The notes under the pieces are model-generated. The model was not told the DNA's origin and searched no databases. It worked only from the letters and a program-made list of their open reading frames with translations. A DNA stretch of 64,000 nucleotides, taken from positions 38,587 through 102,586 of the forward strand of contig DATEJK010000165.1 of the NCBI GenBank assembly GCA_035278025.1, read 5' to 3'. How positions within the stretch are numbered: the stretch's first letter is position 1; each line of letters starts with the position of its first letter. Source of the stretch: JAICWP01 sp035278025. GTDB lineage: Bacteria > Acidobacteriota > Terriglobia > Terriglobales > Acidobacteriaceae. Below, piece by piece: positions 26,401 through 35,000 of the stretch. A program made the translations under genes and the position numbers.

Positions 26401-29029
26401 CCGCCGGCAACATTCCACGCGTAACAGAAATAATGCGCTCGAGGAGTGCCCGGAAGCCTTCGCCTGCCTTAGGGGCAAATGCCTCCACCTGCTCCAACCG
26501 GTGCTGCAGCACCGCAAGAACCAGGGCCGTCTGCTGCTCGATGCGCTGGTGCGACTTATAAACCCAGAGCAGGGCCTGCTCCAGTTCCGGCGAGCGCTCC
26601 AGTGTGTGCACTCCGTAATACGCAAGGGTTCGCCGGAGCGCCTCCACAAAGCCGGAGGGGAGTCCCGCACCACGCGTATCCAGCGCCCGCAGATAGGTAA
26701 AGAGTTGGGTTTCGGCGCTGGCTACCTCTGCGGAATTGGACCCGTCCACCCTGGGTTCACGGTGAAACAGAGAGCAAATGTCCACAAAAATGTGGAGGGT
26801 TTCATCCTCGCGCCTGACCATCTCGTCAGCATCTTCGGGCAGCACGCAATTGCGGGTGGAGTCGGAGAGCAGGCGCTCGGTTTGCGCCGGATCCACATCG
26901 AAACCCAGCATGAACTGCCGCACTTGCTGCAGGTATTCGAAACCGCGCGGGGCCTTATCCTGCGCGATTCCTTGCGGAGGAAATACGACTTCGAAATTCA
27001 GCGGCTCGTTAGAAGGAATTGTTTCTTGAATGACGGCGGGTTCAATCTGCAGCAGCGGCGTCCCGGCGTCCACCTGCACATTGGGTATCGCCATCACGGC
27101 GCGAACCTGGCCGGAGAATGGAGCAACCACCTCCATCTCCATCTTCATGGCCTCCAACACCGCAACTCGATCTCCAGCCGAAACCGAATCTCCAGGCTGC
27201 ACCGCAACTGAAACTACAACGGCCGGAGCCGGCGCATGTACCATGCCGCCGGCATCGCGATCAACGCGATGAGATAGCCCGTCTACCTCAATCCGGTAAT
27301 TCAATCCCTGAGCTATGGATACTACGGTAAATCGCCGCCCGAAAACGGTGAGCCAGTATTCAAACGGCCCCAACCGCTCGCTGTGGGCGTCAATGCGCCG
27401 TCCATCCACCGCGATACGGTAATGCTGCGTGCCAAGGCGGCAGATTTTCAGGGAGTAGGACCGGCCTCGATAACGCAGCGCCACCATCCGGCCGATTTCG
27501 TGCCGAACTTGCGGTCTCCCCCGTACGGCAGAGGCATAGAATTGCGTCTGCTCCATCGCCAGCTCAGAATCGTAAGCTTCTATTCCGGCCTGTATCAGAG
27601 CAACTTCGGCATAATCCTTGCAAAGGTGTTCCCCATTTCCAGCTAGACGATCCAGCCATGACGTATCTACCTGGGCATTTTGAACCTCATCGCGTGCCAG
27701 GAGGCGCAGAAGGCAAGCCTTGTTGCTGCTTCCTCCTCTGACGACAACCACTGCTTCTCGGAGTACCCGCTGCAGGCGTGAAATAGCTTCCTTGCGGGTT
27801 TGCCCGTGCGCGATGATCTTAGCGATCATCGAATCGAAGTGCGGCGGCACGGTGTCGCCTTCAGCCAGCCCAGTGTCTATGCGCACACCCGGTCCGGTTG
27901 GGATCCTGAACCGTTCCACGATACCGGGGGCAGGAGCAAAGCCGTTGTCCGGATCTTCGGCGTTTAACCGTACCTCAATCGCATGACCGCTGGGCAGCGA
28001 TGGCCTGCCTTCCAGCCGGTCACCCCGGGCAACGTGAATCTGTAGTTTGACCAGATCGAGCCCCGTTGTACATTCCGTTACGGGATGTTCCACCTGAAGC
28101 CGCGTATTCATCTCCATGAAGAGAAAGCGGCGGCTCTCCGGCTGGTACAGAAACTCCACCGTGCCGGCATTGCGATAAGCCGCTGACTGGCTTAATCGCA
28201 CCGCCGACTCCCGCAGGCTCCAGTCTTGTTCGGAGGAGAGCGCGGGCGAAGGCGCCTCTTCGAGAATTTTCTGATGGCGCCGCTGGATGGTGCAGTCGCG
28301 CACCCCGACCGCCCACGTTGTCCCGAAATCGTCGGCGATGATCTGGACTTCAACGTGGCGTCCTCCGCATACCACCTGCTCCAGGAAAACTGAGGGATTC
28401 CCGAACGCCTTACACGCGTCTGAGCGAGCGCCGGCAAAAGCCGCGGGCAGATGGTCAGGCGAATCCACCCGGCGGATGCCATGGCCGCCGCCCCCTGCCG
28501 TAGCTTTAATCAACAAGGGATAGCCCAGGCGCTCAGCCTGGCGGGCAGCCTCAGCCAGAGTCTCAACGGCTCCCCCGCTCCAGGGCACGACCGGCACCAG
28601 CGCCTGCTCCGCCAGCCGCTTGGAGGATATCTTGTCGCCCAGCCGCCGCATGGCGTCGCCATCAGGGCCAATGAAAACGATTCCCATACTGCGGCACAGG
28701 TCCGCGAAGTCGGCCTGCTCGGCCACAAAACCCCAGCCTGGCCAGACCGCGTCGGCGTGCGCCGCCTGCAGTGCTTGCTGGAGGCGTTCATAGTGGACAT
28801 AGCTGCTTATAAGCTCCCCAGTCGCGGGGTGGGAAACCTGCGCCGGGCCGAGTAGCACAGCCTCATCGGCCTCGCGGACGAACATCGCGTGGGCGTCGGG
28901 CTCGGTGAAGAGAGCGATGGTTCGCAACGCGGTGCCGTGTTCCTGGTTGAATTCCCGGGCCGCGTGGATAAAACGCATGGCGGCTTCGCCACGATTGACA
29001 ATAGCCACTCGCTGAAACTCGTGCTGCAC
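23447..29029 (-). CDS. Single-chain acyl-CoA (acetyl-CoA) carboxylase: BC-BCCP-central-CT fusion
   Basis: An 1860-residue biotin-dependent carboxylase with all parts on one chain. Biotin carboxylase spans about residues 1-450 (VAIVNRGEAAMRFI, the Gly-rich loop KATAGGGGHGIR, and FMEMNTRLQVEHPVTE). The biotinyl domain is near 590-665 with EAMKME and biotin-acceptor Lys629. A long central region (about 680-1330) has no bacterial-subunit counterpart. A carboxyltransferase domain fills the remainder (GINVGAQPYWNAEATM, GGAPAAAVVFASEVEAR). The order matches eukaryotic ACC rather than the usual bacterial AccABCD. The likely reaction is acetyl-CoA to malonyl-CoA, feeding the megasynthase encoded 35 bases upstream; propionyl-CoA cannot be excluded. 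Start is GTG after a G-rich stretch. Confidence 0.88.
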   Translation of the reverse strand: MQHEFQRVAIVNRGEAAMRFIHAAREFNQEHGTALRTIALFTEPDAHAMFVREADEAVLLGPAQVSHPATGELISSYVHYERLQQALQAAHADAVWPGWGFVAEQADFADLCRSMGIVFIGPDGDAMRRLGDKISSKRLAEQALVPVVPWSGGAVETLAEAARQAERLGYPLLIKATAGGGGHGIRRVDSPDHLPAAFAGARSDACKAFGNPSVFLEQVVCGGRHVEVQIIADDFGTTWAVGVRDCTIQRRHQKILEEAPSPALSSEQDWSLRESAVRLSQSAAYRNAGTVEFLYQPESRRFLFMEMNTRLQVEHPVTECTTGLDLVKLQIHVARGDRLEGRPSLPSGHAIEVRLNAEDPDNGFAPAPGIVERFRIPTGPGVRIDTGLAEGDTVPPHFDSMIAKIIAHGQTRKEAISRLQRVLREAVVVVRGGSSNKACLLRLLARDEVQNAQVDTSWLDRLAGNGEHLCKDYAEVALIQAGIEAYDSELAMEQTQFYASAVRGRPQVRHEIGRMVALRYRGRSYSLKICRLGTQHYRIAVDGRRIDAHSERLGPFEYWLTVFGRRFTVVSIAQGLNYRIEVDGLSHRVDRDAGGMVHAPAPAVVVSVAVQPGDSVSAGDRVAVLEAMKMEMEVVAPFSGQVRAVMAIPNVQVDAGTPLLQIEPAVIQETIPSNEPLNFEVVFPPQGIAQDKAPRGFEYLQQVRQFMLGFDVDPAQTERLLSDSTRNCVLPEDADEMVRREDETLHIFVDICSLFHREPRVDGSNSAEVASAETQLFTYLRALDTRGAGLPSGFVEALRRTLAYYGVHTLERSPELEQALLWVYKSHQRIEQQTALVLAVLQHRLEQVEAFAPKAGEGFRALLERIISVTRGMLPAVSDLAQELRYRCFDQPVFERARQQLYDQMEDHLSYLTGEPQPGDRGLLCRALVECPQPLMGLFARRFAGAKPAARQLMLEVLTWRYYRAAELSQFQSVNLNGQCVVSAEYDEDGKRVHLFTTCAEYSGLAEAAQALFPMLEKVPADHDVAIDFYLWRSASADEAEAAQQEFRSRLNQAGFPRPIQRIVVIAGGAGNGWGISGTQHFTYRLRDNTYQEKELYRGIHPMMGKRLHLWRLSNFKIERLPSVEDVYLIHGTGRDNPKDERLFAVAEVRDVTPVRDQAGHIVHLPHLERMFAEAMAAIRLFQSRRQLKDRLHWNRILLYVWPPLRLSRDEFHTILRRLAPSMEGLGLEQVVVCARIPHPQSGELREMVVRISPPAGAGLRVSIRPAIILQPLKPLSEYEQKVIRMRRRGLIYPYEIVKMLTPAVEDAPAGFPPGEFVEHDLSPAGQLVPVNRPYGHNKANIITGVIRNFTSKYPEGMKRVLLLGDPSKDLGAIAEAECRRIIAALDLAEKECVPVEWFPISAGAKISMESGVENMDWIAQVLRRLIEFTQAGGEINLVVDGINVGAQPYWNAEATMLMHTRGILIMTPNAAMVLTGKRALDYSGSVSAEDNQGIGGYSRIMGLNGEAQYWAQDIHEACQILLRHYELTYVMPGERFPRPATTTDPSERDVCACRHADDGENGFTHVGEIFSDETNPGRKKSFDIRRVMLATIDQDHQPLERWAGMQGAETAVVWDAHLGGYPVCLIGIESKPVPRLGFVPADGPDQWTAGTLFPLSSKKVARAVNAASNNRPVVLLANLSGFDGSPESLRKLQLEYGAEIGRAVVNFKGPMVFCVISRYHGGAYVVFSRVLNENLEVAALAGTYASVIGGAPAAAVVFASEVEARARKDPRLQLLSDAMTRADGLEKGRLRAEWNELFKIIHSEKLGEMAAEFDGIHTVQRALGVGALHRIIVPSHLRPYLIHAVERSMEKERKVARAA

Positions 29030-29064
29030 AGGCCCCCCAATCTATCGCCGGCCGATTCCGGAAA

Positions 29065-32000
29065 TCAGGCCGCAACACTCTGAAGTGACATAAGGGCTTG
29101 CAGTGCTTTCACAGCATTAGCATCCACGCCTTCAGGCAAGACGACGGTGCGATACCCAGTCAGTTGGAGGTAGACGTTTCCAGCCATATCAAGCACTTCC
29201 ACATCGAAGCGTGATGGCTGCGAATTTGGCGCAATTACCGAATACAAGGGACCATCGGCCAGTTCTGGCGCACGCAGCAGGCGAATCCGTTCCACGTGCT
29301 GGGGAAGGCCAAGCTGCCCTAACACGACCAACTCCCACAAACCAGCAGATTGAAAACAGAACTCAATCAGCCGCGGAGAAATCGTGGTGGCCAGCTCGGA
29401 GGGATAGTGGTTTGCCGGCAGGTTGCCGGCTAACTGCGCGGTCAGGTGAACTCCGTCCCACCACGCCCTCTCTACCACCTGGTAAGCCGGTCCGTGGAAA
29501 TACACGCGATAAACGTCGTCAGATGTAATCATTGGCCCAGCCAGCGAGCCCAGCCTTGGCTTAGTGATTGCCTGGAGTGGTTGCCTGGCCAGACATACCC
29601 GCCCGGTGAAGTGAGTCGTTACTTGCGGCTCCGACTGGTTGGGAATTTTCCGACTGCCTAGGAGCCGGCAATCCGCAATCAGGCCGCCATTCCGGGCTGC
29701 TATGAGCGCCTCGACCGTCAACGTACGCGGCTCGCTGCGGAAGAACTTAACCGGCGCGAGAAAGTTCACATTCTCGACCGATTCAATATGCCAGCCCGGA
29801 AGCAGGCACCGCACCGCCTCGGCAAACGCCTCGATGCCCATAACCCCCGGCAGTAACGGAGTGCCTCCAATCTGGTGGTCGTGCAGGAAGGGTTGGACGG
29901 CTGGATCGAGCGTGGTCTCAATGGAGAGTCCTCCATGAAGAGTCAGGGAAGTAATCCTGCCGATCATGGGCCCACGAGCTGCCGGGCCGCTTTCGAGAGC
30001 GGTCCGGACTTTATCCGTGTCCAGGCCGCCGGTGGGATCGAATTCATTCGTCAGAATGCCGAGGCGCTGGCCGATCACAACTTCACCCCGGGTGCCTCCC
30101 GAGGTCAGTTCGCGCCGGATCAAGGGAATCCCGGCCTCGGGTGGCAACATGTCTATGCCCGCAGCTTCCATCATTTTGGGAATCGAGCCGCGGGTGGCCA
30201 TGCCAATGCCGCCCCACGCAGTCCAGTCAATGGCAATGCCGCGGGTGGCTGGGCGTGTGCCGCGGAAACTGGAGGTAATCTTGCACAATAAGTCATTCGC
30301 GGAGCTGTAGTCTGCCTGGCCCGCATTGCCGAAACGGCCGGCGATGGAGCTGAACACTACCGTTGCGCCCAAACGCATATCGCCGACAGCATGCAACAGA
30401 TTGAACCAGCCATCGCTCTTCACCTCAAAGACAAGGTCGAATTCGCGGGCGTCCTTGTCCGGGAGAAAGTGACTGCGCTCGATACCTGCGGCGTGCAACA
30501 GGACGTCAATGCGCCCGCTGCGAGTGCGGACTTGGTCTACCACCCGGGCTACAGCCTCTGCATCGGTAAGGTTGACCGCAAAATAGTGCGCCGAGCCGCC
30601 GGCAGCTCGCACGCTGTTGATGGCGGAGAGCGCGGCCTGCGCCCGTTCCAGGGCCGCCAGTTCCTTCTCCACCATGGCCGGCGTGGCGCGTTCGCCGCGC
30701 GCCTGCATGCGGGCGTATAGCTCGCGCTTCAGGCCGTCCCTGTCGGCAGCAAAACGCTTGAGGTCCGGATTGTTTGGGTCGGGCTCCGGAACCAGATCGA
30801 GCAGGTAGAAAGTGCCGCTCGAAGCAGCCGCCAGATCGGCGGTGATGGCTGAGACGATGCTTCCCGCCGCACCGGTGACCAGGAAAACCGTGTCTTTACT
30901 TAGAACAAGTCCAGGTTTTCCGTCGGCTGCCGGCTGCTCCCGCAGGCTGATACTCCAGCGCAACCCTTGCTTGTGGCCGATTTCGATTGCTCCGGGATCC
31001 CGCAAGGTTTCATTGATCAAGGTATCGGCGATTTCTTTGGCCTTGCGCCCGGGTTCGAAGTCCACCGTCTTGACCACTGCATCCGTGCGCTCCCGTTTGT
31101 AGGTCTTGGTGAAGCCGGCAACCGCACCCCCCAGAGGAGCCACCGCTCCGGCCTCATCATATCCGTGTTGTCCGCCCAGCCGCGTAGCCGATACCAGAAA
31201 TGTTCCAGGAGCCGCGATCTGCTCGTACAGAGTTCGCATAGTTGCGTAAAACAACTTGCAACGTAGCCTCACCGCCTCACGCCAACTGATAAGGTCCAGG
31301 TCCTGCAGCTGTCCCTCATCGTCCAGAGCAGGCAGCCAATACACGCCATGCACTGGACCGGCAGCCATCCAGGTCTTGAGGCGATTGGTGAACGCGTTCG
31401 TGTCAGGTACATCTTCTATACGCAGAACTTCCACGCCGAAGGATTGCAGACTCTGGGCCAGCGCCTCCCCTACGCCACCTTTGTCCGGCATGATTACAAT
31501 CCGGCGGCCGCGGCCCAGCGTTACACCGGTGGGCTTGCAGAGATCGAGTGCGGGCCGCAGGACCGGCATCGGCACGCGGCGGGGAACGCGGTTAGCCGCT
31601 TCCAGACTGGCCAGCGCCGGGCGGATGACTGGGCTCGCCCCTGGTTTCTCTGCGGTTGACTTGTGCTCTTCCTCCGTCGCGGCAGAGTTCGCCATTGCTG
31701 CCTTCCTAACCCCGGACTGCCGGTCGTGGGCGAATTTGATGACGCTGGCCAGGGTCGGAAAGTCGCGCAGCTTCAGGTTCTCTTCCCGCGGAATGTTGTA
31801 GGCTGCGCGCACCGCGGCAAACATTTCTGCTTGCTTCACCGTGTCAATCCCCAGATCGGCTTCGAGATCAAGGTCGAGATCCAGCATGTCCTTGGGATAG
31901 CCGGTCTTCTCAGCCACAATCTCCAGCACCTTCTCCTTGATCGCATCATCTGACGCTGCTTGCGCTGCTGCAGCAACGGATGCTGGTATTGTCGGCGTTT

Positions 32001-35000
32001 GCTCTACAATCGGCGTCAGCGAGGCGCTGGCCAGTTCCGGCCTTTTTTCGAATACGAACCGCATGGCGTGTGCCAGTGTGGGATAGTCGCGCAGCTTGCG
32101 GCTCTCATCGCGCGGAATGTTGTAGATTTCGCGGATAACCGCAAACATTTCGGCCTGCTTCACCGTGTCAATTCCCAGGTCGGCTTCAAGGTCGAGGTCT
32201 AATTCCAGCATCTCTTTGGGATAACCGGTTTTTTCCACGACCAGATCCAGGATTCGTTCCTTCACGTCGCTCGTCTCCGCTGCGGGCGGCGCGGCGACTT
32301 TGGGCTGTTGCACCTCTGCGATGGGAGTGCTCGCCTTGACTGCGGCAGTTTTCGGCCGCCGCTCGTGGACAAAACGAATAACATGGGCAAGTGTGGAAAA
32401 ATCGCGCAGTCTGAGCTTCTCGTCGCGCGGAATGGCGTAGGCTTCCCTGACGGCAGCAAAAACCTCCGCCTGCTTGACCGTATCAACGCCCAAGTCGGCT
32501 TCGAGATCAAGGTCCAGGTCAAGCATGTCAACCGGATAACCGGTCTTTTCGGCAACCACGGCCAGCACTCGTTCCTTTACCCCATCGCCCTCGGAAGAGG
32601 GTTTCGAATTGGGAACAGGCTCAGTCTTGGGCGCTGTCACTTTCGGTGCACTGGTGAAGACAATAGGCGCCGGAGCCGGCCTGGCTTCTGGGACCGTGCT
32701 CTCAGGAACTGGTTCCGACGTCTGACTCTCAACCGGCACCACCGTGGTTTCCGGAGCACTCTGCATGGCCCGGGCCGCAGGCCCCTTATCGCGCACTCGC
32801 AGGGTGCGGCGCACGACCTCCATTTCCCCTCCGGAATGGCCTGCGATCTTCACCAGCCAGGTGTTCCAGGCTGCGGCATCACAGACTCGGTAAGCGTAGC
32901 CCAGAGCATTTGGACTGCGGCGTACACCATCCTTCGTGCGCACCCACCGCACCAGCGTCATGCTGATCTGCGACCCGAACCCGGCGCCCAGCCGCAAGGC
33001 GTATTCCACAGGATAAATCCCGCCTTTGGAAAGATTCAGCGAGCCGAGTTCAGGATCAATTTCCTTGAAATTGGCAACCGGCGGCACCCATCCCGTTTCC
33101 AACGCTTTGACCGCGACAACATCTTCGATTCCGGTGCCCATCGCGTGCCCGGTAAAGCCCTTAGTGTTGGCGATAACAATTCGATCGGCAACGTCTCCGA
33201 AAACGTGCCGCAGTGCGAAGATTTCCGCTGAGGCGCTGCCTCCGCGAGCGGGCGTGTAAGTCTCGTGGGAAACAAAGACGGTTCGCGAAGCAATCTCCTC
33301 ACGCCTTATGCCGTGGCGAGCTTCCGCCTGGGCCACCAGGTCCTCCATGACCCGGCTGATGTGGCGTACATCCAGGCGGGTGCCGTGAAAAGCGCTGTTC
33401 GCCGTAACTGCGCTCAGCAGTTCACAGATCGGTTGCATTCCCCGTTCCTGCGCTGCCTCAGCGCTCTCTACGACCAGGGCGGCGGCGCCCATGCCGACAA
33501 TCATGCCGTGCCGACGGCGGTCGAACGGAATCGCGGCATCCTCCACCACTTCGTCGGTAGCTGCCGCTCCCGTGGCCAGGAAGCCGGCGCCGAACCATTC
33601 CAGCATGTGATCGGAGGTGACATCGTCCGCTGAGATGACAATCGCTCGCCTGCACCTGCCGGCCCGGATCCAGTCCTCGGCCAGCCCCACGCCTTGCGCG
33701 GTGCTCGCACAAGCGGCATTGATGGCGGTATTCGGGCCGCGGGCGCCGATGAATTCGGCGAACTGTGAGTGCCCCATGGAGAGCGTTCGGAACAGGAAGC
33801 GGCGGTCAAACACATACGGCTGCTTTTCAATGGCGTCACGCAACTCTTCAGCACGTTGCTCGAGTTCTTGCTCCAGGATGGAATGTCCGTTCGTTTCCGC
33901 CATGCGGGCACGCAGGCTTTCCAGCGTGGCCAGTTGCTCGCGGCGGGCGTGGTCCTGGTAATAGCGAGACATCTCGTCCGCAAACGAGTCGTAGCCGGGA
34001 AAGGCGGAGGCAAAAATCACGCCTGTGTCGTCGCGAAGAGCTTCGGGAAGCGCCCATCCGTCCGGCAGCTGGGTGCCTTTGCTGGTGGTCTTGTAGCGCA
34101 TCACCAGCGGGATGCCGGCGTCGCGCAAGGCGTCAATCCCGGCCGCAATTGCCAGCTGAGTGACGCGGTCAAGAGCGGCGATTCTATCGGCGGACACGCC
34201 AAATTCCGCTTCCAGATCGAAGGTGCCGCCGCGGCCGGCCAGCTTGATGACGTCGGCTACATCGTGAATGGTCTCGAAGGTGGCTCCGCCGTTATCGCTT
34301 TTAACCAGCCGTGTGATGTGCTTGTCGAGCATGGCACGGCGCAGCCCCCCAGGAACCACGTCAATGAACTGCTCTCCACGCAGGATGCGGCCGATGTTGC
34401 CATCGTCGAAAATGTGCTCCGTGCCCGGCAGGCCCAGTGCCGCCCCCGTGATCGTCACCGGAGCGGTTGCCCGCACGGGTTGCTGGGCGCCATAAATCTG
34501 CCAGGCACGCTCCAGCACATCCGCAAACATATGGCCAAGTTCAAGGTAAAGATCCCCGTTCCGCGGAACGGAGGCGGCAGCGGGAGCTGCGTTTGCAGAG
34601 CTTACGATTGTCATTGATTCGGGCCTTTCTGCCCCGGAAGCGCCAATGGCCATCTGCTCCGGCACAACCCCTGCGGTTCCGCGGCCCAGTCCTGCCGCAT
34701 ACAGCCCGCACAGCGCCTGGTTGAACGAAGGAATGTCACCAAATTTGGGATGATTGGTGAAGAGAGAGAGCACGTCGCCGCGCCCGCCGAGCACATCTTC
34801 CGCAAATCCCTGCAGCGCCTTCTTGGGCCCAACTTCCACGAACACGCGGGCGCCGGCCTCGTAAAGCGTACGCAGGCCTTTGGTGAATTGCACCGGAGAA
34901 GCCACCTGCTGCGCGAGTATGTCCAGCATCCGTGGCACCACATCAGCGCCGGTGGGATAGAACTCACCGTTCAAGTTGGCGACGGTCGGTATTCTCGGAG

